From Coprenecus sp964640305 (GTDB lineage: Bacteria; Bacteroidota; Bacteroidia; Bacteroidales; UBA932): a DNA stretch of 21,637 bases. The stretch covers positions 1 through 21,637 of the forward strand of contig CAZXFF010000035.1 of the NCBI GenBank assembly GCA_964640305.1, in the 5' to 3' direction. Each line of letters opens with the position of its first letter. The stretch's first letter is position 1. The position numbers and the translations under genes were made by a program. Below are positions 11,986 through 21,584 of this stretch, in pieces. The notes under the pieces were generated by a model. The model was not told the DNA's origin and made no database searches. It worked only from the letters and a program-made list of their open reading frames with translations.

Positions 11986-14900
11986 ATGGCTTTAAAGATT
12001 ATATACGGTAGAGCCGGTACAGGAAAAAGTAGATTTTGTATAGAACAAATAAAAAAGAAAATTGAAAATAATCATAGTAAATTAGTTTTAATAGTCCCAG
12101 AACAATTTACATTTCAAACTGAAAATAGAATGCTTGAAGAAATTGGAGAAAAGTATGTTTTAAAAGCTGAAGTATTAAGTTTTAAGAGACTTGCTTATAA
12201 GGTTTTTAATAGTTGTGGTGGAAGTACTAAGGCTTTAATGAGTGATGCAGGAGTTAGTATGCTTATTTATAAAGTTTTAGAGGAGTTAGGAAATGAATTA
12301 ACAACCTTTGCTACTGCTTCTAAAAAGCAAGGATTTATTGATGTTTTGTCTAGAGCTATAACAGAATTTAAAAAGTATAATGTAGATAGTTTAGTTCTAG
12401 AAGATGCTTTAAAAAACATAGATGATGAGGAATTGCATAGTAAATTAAAGGATTTAGAACTTTTATTTAATTCCTTTAATGATAAGCTTCATAAAGGTCA
12501 TATTGATGGAGAAGATAGATTAAGTTTATTAAATGAAAAATTAGATAATTGCTCTATATATGATGGAGCAGAAATTTTTATTGATGAGTTTACCACATTT
12601 ACTCCTATACAGTTGGAGATAATAACTAAGCTTTTAAAGAAAGCTAAAAATGTAAACATAACTTTATCTATGGATAATATAAATTCTAAAACTTTAGATA
12701 ATGACTTATTTACTGCAACTAAAAATACAGAGAGAAGGCTTTTAAAAGTTTTAGAAGAAAATAATATTAAATTCAATGGATATATAAATTTAAATAAGGG
12801 GGTTCCTTATAGATTTAAAGATAGAAAAGAGTTAGAAGTAATTGAAAAGAACATATATTCATATCCTTTTAAAAGTTATTACGGAGATAATGAGCGAGTT
12901 AGATTATACAAGGCAAATAATAGCTATGATGAAATAGAATTTATAGCTAAGGATATTTTAAGGCTTGTTCGTGATAAGGGATATAGATTTAAGGATATTT
13001 CAATAGTTTGTAGACAAATAGATGCTTATGAAAAGATTAGCTCTGTAATTTTTAATGAATATGAAATTCCATATTATATAGATAAAAAGATGGATGTAGC
13101 CAGTAATCCTCTAATTGTTTTGCTAAATTCAGCAGTGGATATAATAACTAAGAATTGGCAGTATGAAAGTATTTTTAGATATTTAAAAAGCGGACTAATA
13201 GAAATAGATATAGATGATGTTGATAAATTAGAAAACTATGTTTTAGGTAATGGAATAAGGGGCAAGATGTGGCAAGAAGAATCTTGGGAATATCTATCTA
13301 ATATTATCTTTAAGCAAGATAATATGTCAGAAGATGATAAAAAAAAATTAGCTGAAATAAATGAAATTAAAAATAAAGTTAGAGAGCCTTTAAATAGATT
13401 TTATGAGAGAACTAAGGGTGTTAAAAAATTAAAAGAACATGCAATAGCTTTATATGAATTTTTAGAAGATGATATAAAGGTTTTTGATAAGATAGATTCT
13501 TATGTGGAGTATTTTGAAAATAATGATATCCCTAAAAAAGCAAAGGAATATTCTCAGGTGGTAAATATATTAGTTGAAGTTTTAGAACAAATTGTAGACT
13601 TATTAGGTGATGAAAACATAGAGCTTCAAGAGTTTATAAAGATATTAAATGTTGGGCTTTCTAAATATGAAATGGGACTAATTCCTGTAGCATTAGACCA
13701 AGTTACTATAGGAGATATAACAAGGATAAAAAGTAAAGGTGCTAAAGCTTTATATATAGTTGGATTTAATGATGGGGTTCTTCCGTCTAATAATAGTGAA
13801 GAAGGAATTTTATCAGATTTAGATAGACTTGCTTTAAAAGAAAAAGGTATAGAACTTGCATCAGATACTAAAACAAAGATTTTTGAGGAGCAATTTTTGG
13901 TGTATACAGCCCTTACTATTGCGGATAATTATCTAGTTTTAACTTATCCATTGGCAGATTTTGAAGGAAAATCTTTAAGACCATCAATTATAATTCATAG
14001 GATAAGAAAAATACTTCCTAAGCTAAGAGAAGAAAGTGAAAGTTTTAAATTAACAGCTAATAAGGATAAGTATTTTGAAATTTCTGCTAAAAAGCCAACT
14101 TTTAATGAACTTATAAAAGCTGTTAGAGAGAATTTTGATGATAAAAATATTGAAGATTATTGGAAAAGTGTTTATGCCTGGTTTTTGAATAATGATGAAA
14201 AAAATAAATTAGATGGTATCTTTAAGGGATTAAAGTATTCTAATTTAACAGAAAATGTTTCCAGGGAGAAAATAAAAGAACTTTATGTTGACAATAGTAA
14301 TAGATTAAATTTAAGTGTTTCAAGACTTGAGAAATATTCGGAATGCCCTTTTGGATATTATGTTCAATATGGATTAAAAGCTAAGGATAGAAAGATTTAT
14401 GAGCTTACTGCACCGGATCTTGGAAGTTTCATGCATGAAATACTGGATAAGTTTACTGAGGAAGTTAAAAAGAGAAAAATAAAGTGGAGTGATTTAAGTC
14501 AAGAAAAATGCAGAGAAATTATAGAAGAATTAGTTGATAGAGAAATTAAGAGCAATGAAAAATCTATATTAAATAGCTCAAAGAGGTATAAATATTTTAC
14601 AGATAGATTTAAAAGAATTCTTACAAAATCAGTTACCATAATATCAGAACACATGAGAAGAAGTGAATTTCAGGTATTTAAAAATGAGTTTTCTTTTGGA
14701 GATTACAAGGATTCAAATCCTATAAAATTAAATCTTCCATCAGGTGGGGAGGTATTTTTAAAAGGGAGAATAGATAGAATTGATAGTTTAGATTTAGATG
14801 GAAACACTTATTTAAGAATAATAGATTATAAGTCTGGAAATAAAAAGTTTGATTTAAATAAGTTTTATAATGGGCTTCAAATTCAGCTTTTAGTTTATTT

Positions 14901-15459
14901 AGATGCTCTTATTAAAAATTCTAAGGAAATAATTAAAAAGCAAGCTTATCCAGGTGCTATTTTTTATTTTAAATTAGATGACCCCATAATTAAATCGGAG
15001 AAAAAGTTAGATGATAATGAAATAAATACCGAGATATTAAAAAAGCTTAAAATGGATGGATTGCTTCTTAAAGATATAAAGATAGTTAAAGCTATGGATA
15101 ATGAACTAGAGGGGGGAATGTCTATGATAATTCCAGCTAGAGTTAATAGTAATAATACATTAGGAAAAACTGATGCAGTAATAACCATGAAGCAATTTGA
15201 TGTTTTAAGAGGGTATGTAAATGAAAAAATATTAGAAATTTGCGACTTAATGATAAGTGGAAATATCGATATAAAACCATGTAAAGATAAGGAGTTAGCA
15301 GTTTGTGAATATTGTAATTACTCTCACATATGCCAGTTTGATATTAGTCTAGAAGATAATAAGTATAATATTATCCATAATGTAAAAAAGGAAAAACTTT
15401 GGGATGATATGAGCCAAAAGGTTGGAATAGACTTAGGAGGTGAGGATGATGGCAACTAA
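11986..15459 (+). CDS. addB: AddB subunit of the AddAB helicase-nuclease
   Basis: AddAB is the Firmicute counterpart of RecBCD: it unwinds and degrades double-strand break ends until it meets a Chi-like sequence, then loads the recombinase. AddB is 1157 residues, normal for the family. It opens with a Walker A motif, YGRAGTGKS (7-15). The C-terminal nuclease domain has GRIDRID and IDYKSG with catalytic Asp947 and Lys949. Four cysteines for a [4Fe-4S] cluster are at 787, 1107, 1110 and 1116; the spacing (320, 3, 6) agrees with what I recall for B. subtilis AddB. The start follows ATAGGAGAGGC. The last 11 nt overlap the addA start, indicating translational coupling and stoichiometric synthesis. 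Confidence 0.98.
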   Translation: MALKIIYGRAGTGKSRFCIEQIKKKIENNHSKLVLIVPEQFTFQTENRMLEEIGEKYVLKAEVLSFKRLAYKVFNSCGGSTKALMSDAGVSMLIYKVLEELGNELTTFATASKKQGFIDVLSRAITEFKKYNVDSLVLEDALKNIDDEELHSKLKDLELLFNSFNDKLHKGHIDGEDRLSLLNEKLDNCSIYDGAEIFIDEFTTFTPIQLEIITKLLKKAKNVNITLSMDNINSKTLDNDLFTATKNTERRLLKVLEENNIKFNGYINLNKGVPYRFKDRKELEVIEKNIYSYPFKSYYGDNERVRLYKANNSYDEIEFIAKDILRLVRDKGYRFKDISIVCRQIDAYEKISSVIFNEYEIPYYIDKKMDVASNPLIVLLNSAVDIITKNWQYESIFRYLKSGLIEIDIDDVDKLENYVLGNGIRGKMWQEESWEYLSNIIFKQDNMSEDDKKKLAEINEIKNKVREPLNRFYERTKGVKKLKEHAIALYEFLEDDIKVFDKIDSYVEYFENNDIPKKAKEYSQVVNILVEVLEQIVDLLGDENIELQEFIKILNVGLSKYEMGLIPVALDQVTIGDITRIKSKGAKALYIVGFNDGVLPSNNSEEGILSDLDRLALKEKGIELASDTKTKIFEEQFLVYTALTIADNYLVLTYPLADFEGKSLRPSIIIHRIRKILPKLREESESFKLTANKDKYFEISAKKPTFNELIKAVRENFDDKNIEDYWKSVYAWFLNNDEKNKLDGIFKGLKYSNLTENVSREKIKELYVDNSNRLNLSVSRLEKYSECPFGYYVQYGLKAKDRKIYELTAPDLGSFMHEILDKFTEEVKKRKIKWSDLSQEKCREIIEELVDREIKSNEKSILNSSKRYKYFTDRFKRILTKSVTIISEHMRRSEFQVFKNEFSFGDYKDSNPIKLNLPSGGEVFLKGRIDRIDSLDLDGNTYLRIIDYKSGNKKFDLNKFYNGLQIQLLVYLDALIKNSKEIIKKQAYPGAIFYFKLDDPIIKSEKKLDDNEINTEILKKLKMDGLLLKDIKIVKAMDNELEGGMSMIIPARVNSNNTLGKTDAVITMKQFDVLRGYVNEKILEICDLMISGNIDIKPCKDKELAVCEYCNYSHICQFDISLEDNKYNIIHNVKKEKLWDDMSQKVGIDLGGEDDGN

Positions 15460-18400
15460 ATGGACAAATGAGCAATTATTAGCTATAGAAACAAGGGGAA
15501 AAAATCTTTTAGTAGCTGCAGCTGCTGGTTCTGGTAAAACAGCAGTTTTAGTTGAAAGAATAATAAGAATGATAACAGATGAAAAAAATCCTGTAGATAT
15601 AGATAAGCTTTTAGTTGTTACATTTACTAATGCAGCAGCCTCTGAGATGAGAGAGAGAATTGGAGATGCAATATCTAAAAAATTAGAAGAAATGCCAGAT
15701 TCTAAAGTGTTACAAAGGCAACTAGCACTTTTAAATAAATCAAATATAACGACTATACATTCATTTTGCTTAGACGTTATAAAAAATAATTTTCATATTA
15801 TAGATTTAGATCCTGGATTTAGAATAGGTGACGAAACTGAATGTACTCTTATAAAGCAAGATGTTTTAATAGAGTTATTTGATGATAAGTATAATGAGGG
15901 AGATAAAGGTTTTTTAAATCTTGTAGAAGCATATTGTACAAATCGTGATGATGAAAAATTAAAAAGTATAGTTTTAAAGCTTTATAATTTTTCTATGAGT
16001 GGGCCATGGCCTAGTGTATGGCTTAGGGAAAAAGCACAAGAGTTTAACATAGATTCTTTAGAAGATTTAGAAAAGGCATCTTGGTGTAAGATTTTAAAAG
16101 AAAGCCTGTATTTAGACCTTAATAGCGCTAAAAATAACCTTAAAGAGGCTATAAAAATATGTGAGGAAGATAGTGATTTAGATCCATATTTATTAACTTT
16201 AAATCCAGAATTAAACAACATAATAAATGCAATTAATTCATTAAATTTGGATTTGAATAAAATTTATAATGCAATAAAAAATATTGAATTTGGTAGAATA
16301 AAAAGTATTAAAAAAGGCATTGGAGACGAATTAGATAAAGAAAAAGTTAAGTCCTTAAGGGATGATACTAAGAAAAAAATAAATAAAATAAAAGAAGAAG
16401 TTTTCTCTGTTCCATTAAATGAAGCTTTAGATGGAATTAAGAATATGTATCCTATAATAAAATCATTAACAGAACTTGTAATAGAATTTTCAAATAGGTA
16501 TAGTACAAAAAAGAGAGAAAAAACTATACTAGATTTTAATGATTTAGAGCATTTATGCTTAAGGATTTTAACATATAGTGATGAAAATGGAGAGATTAAA
16601 GCCTCTAGTGTTGCACAAAAGTTTAGAGAAAAGTTTGAAGAAGTTTTAGTTGATGAATACCAAGATTCTAATAATGTTCAAGAAACAATAATAAATATGG
16701 TTTCAAGAAAAAATTTAGATAATCCTAATGTATTTATGGTTGGTGATGTAAAACAAAGTATATATCGTTTTAGACAAGCAAAGCCAGAGCTTTTTTTAGA
16801 AAAATATAACTCATATCCTGTAGAAGATGGTGAAAAAAATAAAAAGATAATGCTTTATAAAAACTTTAGAAGTAGAGAAGAGGTTATAAAGGGTGTTAAT
16901 TTTGTGTTTAAATCGCTTATGAGTAAAACTGTTGGAGAACTTGATTATACTGATGAAGAAGCTTTAAACTTAGGGGCAAATTATGAAGAGGTAAATAAAG
17001 ATAATGTGCACCTTCAAAACCAAGAAGATATAGACTTAGATAAAATAAGAGTTTCAGGTGATATAGAACTTCATATACTAGATAAATCAGGTGATTTTGA
17101 AGATGAAAAAAATGAAAATAAAGATAATGGATATAATGATGAGAACAGTACATTAAAGGATGATGAAGAAGATTTAACAGCTGTTGCTATAGAAGCTAGG
17201 ATTATAGAAAGAAGAATAAAAGAACTTATAAATCCAAGTGATGGAAAAGTTTTTATGATTTTTGATAAAAATTTGAATAAGTATAGAAAAATAAGATATA
17301 AAGATATAGTTATTCTTTTAAGGACCACAAAGAATTGGGCAGATACTATTGTTGAAGAGCTTAGCTTTGGAGGAATTCCTGTTTATGCAGATACAAGTGC
17401 TGGGTATTTTCAAACTATTGAAATTAGAACAATAATGTCACTTTTGCACATAATCGATAATCCAATGCAGGATATTTATGCAATAGCATCCATGAGGAGT
17501 CCAATATTTTCATTTACTTCGGAGGAATTAGCTGATATAAGGCTTTTAAATAGTGATAATTACTTTTATTTAAATGTGAAAAATATTGCAGACGGCACTT
17601 ATGATGAAAATGTAGATAAAGATTTAAAAGAAAAATGTTCATATTTTATTGGTAAAATTAATGCATGGAGAGAAATATCTTTGTATATGCCAATTGATGA
17701 ATTTATATGGTATTTATATTCAGATACATCTTATTACGGCTATGTGGGGGCTATGGTAAATGGCGTTCAACGTCAAGCAAACCTTAGGATATTGTTTCAA
17801 AGAGCTAAGCAATATGAGCAAACAAGCTTTAAGGGATTATTTAATTTTATAAACTTTATAAATAAGCTTAAAAAATCTTCTGGAGATTTGGGAACTGCTA
17901 AGATTTTAGGAGAAAACGAAGATGTAGTTAGAATAATGAGTATTCATAAAAGTAAGGGTTTAGAGTTCCCTGTTGTATTTTTAAGTGGATGTGGAAAACA
18001 GTTTAATCTTATGGATGCTAATGATAGTTTATTGTTTCATGAGGAACTTGGAATTGGCGCAGATTGTATAGATATAGAAAAGAGAATAAGATATAAAACT
18101 ATTCAAAAGTATGCTATAAAGAAAAAGTTTGAATTAGAAACATTATCTGAAGAGATGAGAATACTTTACGTTGCTTTAACAAGAGCAAAGGAAAAACTTA
18201 TAATAACAGGTGGATCATCTAACTTGCAAAAAGATATTGAAGCTTGTTATAGGGCAGTGGTAAAGAGCAGTGATAAAGTTATACCAAATGAACTTTTAAA
18301 GCAAAAAAATTATTTGAAATGGATTATAACAGCACTTATAAAACATAAAGATGGAGAGGATCTAAGGAAAGGAAAAAATGAATTTATAAAACTTTCTAAT

Positions 18401-19252
18401 GATTTATCCACATGGAAAATACATTTCCACAGGAAAAGTGAATTTATTGTGGATAACATTGAAGATTCTGTTGATAAAGAAAAAAACACTATACTTTCTT
18501 TAAATTATAATAATTTTGCAATAGATAAAGAAATACAAAGAAGATTAGATTTTAGATATAAGTATAAAGAGGTTTGTGTAGTACCATCAAACATATCAGT
18601 ATCTGATATAAAAAGGGCAGAAGAAGAGGTGTTTACGTCAGATGTAGAAAGTTTTTTTAAAGAAGAAAAACTTAGAAAAAAACCTAAATTTATAACAGAA
18701 GAAAAAGGTTTATCAAAAGCTGAAAAAGGAACTGCTATGCATTTTGTTATGCAAAAGTTAGATTTAAATAGGGTAAATTCAATAGATGAGATAAAGATTC
18801 AAGTTAAATCTATGGTAAACAATGAACTTATAACGGAGGAAGAAGAAAAAACTATAAATCCATTTAAGATACAAAAATTCTTTAAAAGTGATTTAGGTCT
18901 TAGAATGTTAAAAGCTTATAAAGAAAATGGAGAAGTTTATAGAGAACTTCCTTTTATAACTGAAATACCGATAAAAAGAGTAGAAAAAGAGATAACATCT
19001 AAACTTTTTGATAATGAAAAGTTAAGACTTCAAGGTATAATAGATTGCTTTTTTGAAGAAGAGGATGGAGTAGTTTTACTAGATTATAAAACTGATTATG
19101 TTGAAGTTGGAAAAGAGAGTGAACTTTTAGATAGATATAAAGTTCAAATAGAATTATACACAGAAACTTTAGAAAAAATAATAGGTAAAAAAATAAAAGA
19201 AAAGTATTTATATCTTTTTGGAATAGATAAACAAGTTAAATATAAGAATTAA
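15449..19252 (+). CDS. addA: AddA subunit of the AddAB helicase-nuclease
   Basis: A 1267-residue UvrD/Rep-type superfamily 1 helicase with a C-terminal RecB-like nuclease. Motifs in order: WTNEQ Q-motif; Walker A AAAAGSGKT (Lys30); VVTFTNAAASEMRERI; TIHSFC; DEYQD at 402-406; MVGDVKQSIYRFRQAKP; IMSIHKSKGLEFPVVF; and LYVALTRAKEKLIITG. The nuclease has KGTAMHFVMQ and LLDYKTDY with Asp1212 and Lys1214. A Glu/Asn/Asp-rich insertion lies at about residues 540-580. The start is ambiguous: AGGAGG (15435-15440) is 8 nt before ATG 15449 and 5 nt before ATG 15446; an upstream GTG at 15440 overlaps the ribosome binding site and is unlikely. It overlaps addB by 11 nt. Confidence 0.97.
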   Translation: MATKWTNEQLLAIETRGKNLLVAAAAGSGKTAVLVERIIRMITDEKNPVDIDKLLVVTFTNAAASEMRERIGDAISKKLEEMPDSKVLQRQLALLNKSNITTIHSFCLDVIKNNFHIIDLDPGFRIGDETECTLIKQDVLIELFDDKYNEGDKGFLNLVEAYCTNRDDEKLKSIVLKLYNFSMSGPWPSVWLREKAQEFNIDSLEDLEKASWCKILKESLYLDLNSAKNNLKEAIKICEEDSDLDPYLLTLNPELNNIINAINSLNLDLNKIYNAIKNIEFGRIKSIKKGIGDELDKEKVKSLRDDTKKKINKIKEEVFSVPLNEALDGIKNMYPIIKSLTELVIEFSNRYSTKKREKTILDFNDLEHLCLRILTYSDENGEIKASSVAQKFREKFEEVLVDEYQDSNNVQETIINMVSRKNLDNPNVFMVGDVKQSIYRFRQAKPELFLEKYNSYPVEDGEKNKKIMLYKNFRSREEVIKGVNFVFKSLMSKTVGELDYTDEEALNLGANYEEVNKDNVHLQNQEDIDLDKIRVSGDIELHILDKSGDFEDEKNENKDNGYNDENSTLKDDEEDLTAVAIEARIIERRIKELINPSDGKVFMIFDKNLNKYRKIRYKDIVILLRTTKNWADTIVEELSFGGIPVYADTSAGYFQTIEIRTIMSLLHIIDNPMQDIYAIASMRSPIFSFTSEELADIRLLNSDNYFYLNVKNIADGTYDENVDKDLKEKCSYFIGKINAWREISLYMPIDEFIWYLYSDTSYYGYVGAMVNGVQRQANLRILFQRAKQYEQTSFKGLFNFINFINKLKKSSGDLGTAKILGENEDVVRIMSIHKSKGLEFPVVFLSGCGKQFNLMDANDSLLFHEELGIGADCIDIEKRIRYKTIQKYAIKKKFELETLSEEMRILYVALTRAKEKLIITGGSSNLQKDIEACYRAVVKSSDKVIPNELLKQKNYLKWIITALIKHKDGEDLRKGKNEFIKLSNDLSTWKIHFHRKSEFIVDNIEDSVDKEKNTILSLNYNNFAIDKEIQRRLDFRYKYKEVCVVPSNISVSDIKRAEEEVFTSDVESFFKEEKLRKKPKFITEEKGLSKAEKGTAMHFVMQKLDLNRVNSIDEIKIQVKSMVNNELITEEEEKTINPFKIQKFFKSDLGLRMLKAYKENGEVYRELPFITEIPIKRVEKEITSKLFDNEKLRLQGIIDCFFEEEDGVVLLDYKTDYVEVGKESELLDRYKVQIELYTETLEKIIGKKIKEKYLYLFGIDKQVKYKN

Positions 19253-19258
19253 AAGATA

Positions 19259-19299
19259 AAAAATCATCTAAATGAAAGTTTTTTATTTAGATGATTTTT
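19259..19299. terminator. Bidirectional terminator between addA and speC
   Basis: AAAAATCATCTAAAT (19259-19273) pairs perfectly with ATTTAGATGATTTTT (19285-19299) around an 11-nt loop. It has a T run on the plus strand and, from the A run on the other side, a T run on the minus strand. It sits between convergent genes, 6 nt after addA and 16 nt before the end of the minus-strand gene, and can serve both. Confidence 0.92.
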
Positions 19300-19315
19300 G
19301 TTTATATTTAAATAT

Positions 19316-21469
19316 TTATTTATCTAAAACATAACCATAAGCTTTAGTTACACCATTTTCTTCTTCTAGATAAACACCTTGAATTTCAGGTGCAAAACCT
19401 GGGAATCTATTTATTCCTTCCTCTAAAATTAAGAAGTATTTTTGAGCAACTTCGTTCCATACTTCACCAGGTACTACACAAAATACTCCAGGAGGATATG
19501 GAAGTGCACCTTGAAGTGCTATTTCTCCAACTATATCTTTAAGAGGAACAAGTTTTGCATTATTTCTTATAAGTTCTATGTTAGCATCGTATGGTAACAT
19601 TGCTTGCTTTGGAAAAGATCTTTGTCTAAATAATTCCTTTTGATATTTTTTAGCATCGTTTGCTTTATAGAAATCATGCATTTCTTGGCATAATTGTCTT
19701 ATAGTATATCCTTTATAGCGAGATTCATATTTCTCATAAAGTGTTGGTAAAACATCTTTAAGTTGAGCATTATTTTGTATAAGCTCTTCAAATTTTACTA
19801 ATTGAGATACTAGCTTATTCATTTTTGCTGTATTTTCAGCAGGTGTTAATAAAAATAAAATAGAGTTTAAATCATTTTTTTCGGGGATAATTCTATTTTC
19901 CCTTAAGTAATTTGCTAAAATTGTAGCTGGTATACCGAATTCTTCATATTCTCCAGTTTCAGCATTTATACCAGGTGTTGTTAGCATAAACTTATTAGGA
20001 TCAATGAAGTATTGATTTTTTCCGTAGCCTTCAAAGGAGTGCCAAGATTCACCGGGGATGAATTTAAAAAATTCAATACTACTTGCAATATCATTTGTAT
20101 CATAATCTTCCCAATTTTTTCCCTTTACAGTTCTAGGTATGAAAGGCTTTAGTATAGAGCAGTTTTTAAATACTGATTTTCTAGCTTCTATACCTATTTT
20201 TATGCAATTATCCCATAGTTTTTTACCAGCTTCTCCATCTTGCATTCTAGCATTAACATCTAAAACTGCAAATAGCGGATAAAATGGACTAGTTGATGCG
20301 TGCATCATATATGAGTTATTAAAACGCTTATGGTCTACATAACGTCTTTGCCCCTTTATATGACTGTCTTTTTTATGAATTTGTGATGTTTGAGAAAATC
20401 CGGCTTGTTGCTTATGTACAGATTGAGTAACAAGTATTCCAGGATCATTTTCAGTTAAGTTTAAAAGTAGTGGTGAGCAATCTTTCATTATAGGAATAAA
20501 TTGTTCATATCCAACCCAAGCTGAGTCAAATAGAATGTAATCACAAAGATGTCCAATTCTATCAACGACTTGTTTAGCGTTATATATTGTACCATCATAA
20601 GTTCCAAGTTGAATTACTGCTAATCTAAATGGCCTTTTTTCCTTTGCTTTTTCAGGATTTACTTTTGCAATTTCTGCCCTTAAATAATTTTCATCAAAAC
20701 AATGGTCATCAATTCCACCTATAAAACCAAAAGGATTTCTGGCAGTTTCTAAGTATATGGGAATTCCGCCTGATTGAATTAAAGCTGAGATATAAACTGA
20801 TTTATGATTGTTTCTATCAAATAAAACTAAATCTCCAGGTGCAACTACTGCATTTACAGCAACAGCATTAGAAGTACTAGTACCATTCATTATAAAATAA
20901 GTTTTATCAGCGTTATAAACTTTAGCGGCATGAGTTTCAGCTTCTACTGCTGGTCCTTCATGAATTAATAAATCCCCTAAATCAACATCTGCATTACAAA
21001 TATCTGATTTAAATATATTTTCTCCATAAAAATCATAAAGAGCCCTTCCAGCTGGATGTTTTTTAAAATATTCTCCACCCTGATGCCCTGGACAATCAAA
21101 TTGAAGATTATTTCTTTTTGCATAATCATTTAATTTTTTAAAAAATGGAGGTAACATAGTTTCTTCATATTCTTTAGCAAGATTTTCAATTTCAGTGCTA
21201 TAAGAGTTTATGTTAACATCAGAAGAATTTATTATATTATTAACTTTAGACTTGAATATTTCATCAAGGTTATTTGTATTTTCTAAAATAACAAATATAG
21301 GTATACCAAATTTATTGTTATATATATTATCAATTAAATTTAAATCACTATCTGTTAAAACAGCGGCACAAACATCTGTATAATCAGTATCATTAGATAA
21401 AATTAGTTCTCTGTTGGTTTTAAAATATTTTTTTGAATTTGGTGTATAAATAATTCTTAAATTATTCAT
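19316..21469 (-). CDS. speC: Ornithine decarboxylase, SpeC/SpeF type
   Basis: A 717-residue PLP-dependent fold-type I decarboxylase that converts ornithine to putrescine. It matches the long enterobacterial SpeC/SpeF proteins closely in many blocks: FDCPGHQGGEYFKKHPAG (124-141), DLLIHEGPA, FIMNGTSTSN, RNNHKS (219-224), ETARNPFGFIGGIDDHCF, RLAVIQLGTYDGTIYNA, FDSAWVGYEQFIP and SVHKQQAGFSQTSQIHKKDS, in which Lys353 is the PLP Schiff-base lysine. The N-terminal wing domain (1-100) is more diverged. The start at 21469 follows AAGGAG (minus, about 21482-21475); a longer frame from 21523 lacks a ribosome binding site. Ornithine is preferred over lysine or arginine from overall similarity. No adjacent potE antiporter is visible. 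Confidence 0.93.
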   Translation of the reverse strand: MNNLRIIYTPNSKKYFKTNRELILSNDTDYTDVCAAVLTDSDLNLIDNIYNNKFGIPIFVILENTNNLDEIFKSKVNNIINSSDVNINSYSTEIENLAKEYEETMLPPFFKKLNDYAKRNNLQFDCPGHQGGEYFKKHPAGRALYDFYGENIFKSDICNADVDLGDLLIHEGPAVEAETHAAKVYNADKTYFIMNGTSTSNAVAVNAVVAPGDLVLFDRNNHKSVYISALIQSGGIPIYLETARNPFGFIGGIDDHCFDENYLRAEIAKVNPEKAKEKRPFRLAVIQLGTYDGTIYNAKQVVDRIGHLCDYILFDSAWVGYEQFIPIMKDCSPLLLNLTENDPGILVTQSVHKQQAGFSQTSQIHKKDSHIKGQRRYVDHKRFNNSYMMHASTSPFYPLFAVLDVNARMQDGEAGKKLWDNCIKIGIEARKSVFKNCSILKPFIPRTVKGKNWEDYDTNDIASSIEFFKFIPGESWHSFEGYGKNQYFIDPNKFMLTTPGINAETGEYEEFGIPATILANYLRENRIIPEKNDLNSILFLLTPAENTAKMNKLVSQLVKFEELIQNNAQLKDVLPTLYEKYESRYKGYTIRQLCQEMHDFYKANDAKKYQKELFRQRSFPKQAMLPYDANIELIRNNAKLVPLKDIVGEIALQGALPYPPGVFCVVPGEVWNEVAQKYFLILEEGINRFPGFAPEIQGVYLEEENGVTKAYGYVLDK

Positions 21470-21584
21470 AAAAATCTCCTTAAAAAAAATAGATATACAT
21501 ATATTTACAAAGTTGTATAACAAAGTTAGTCATATATATATTCGTATATATATAAATATGAATAATATATATTCTAAAAGAATA

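Noticed and set aside
15440..15445. GTG start for AddA two codons upstream of the ATG pair.
   Set aside because: It overlaps the AGGAGG ribosome binding site.
16917..17328. Minus-strand ORFs inside addA, and similar ones inside addB and serS.
   Set aside because: They are reverse-strand shadows of AT-rich coding sequence with Leu/Ser/Phe-rich composition and no ribosome binding sites.
21470..21523. An 18-residue N-terminal extension of the ornithine decarboxylase.
   Set aside because: The upstream ATG has no ribosome binding site, and the true start at 21469 has a good AAGGAG. The extension runs through that site and is AT-driven sequence.
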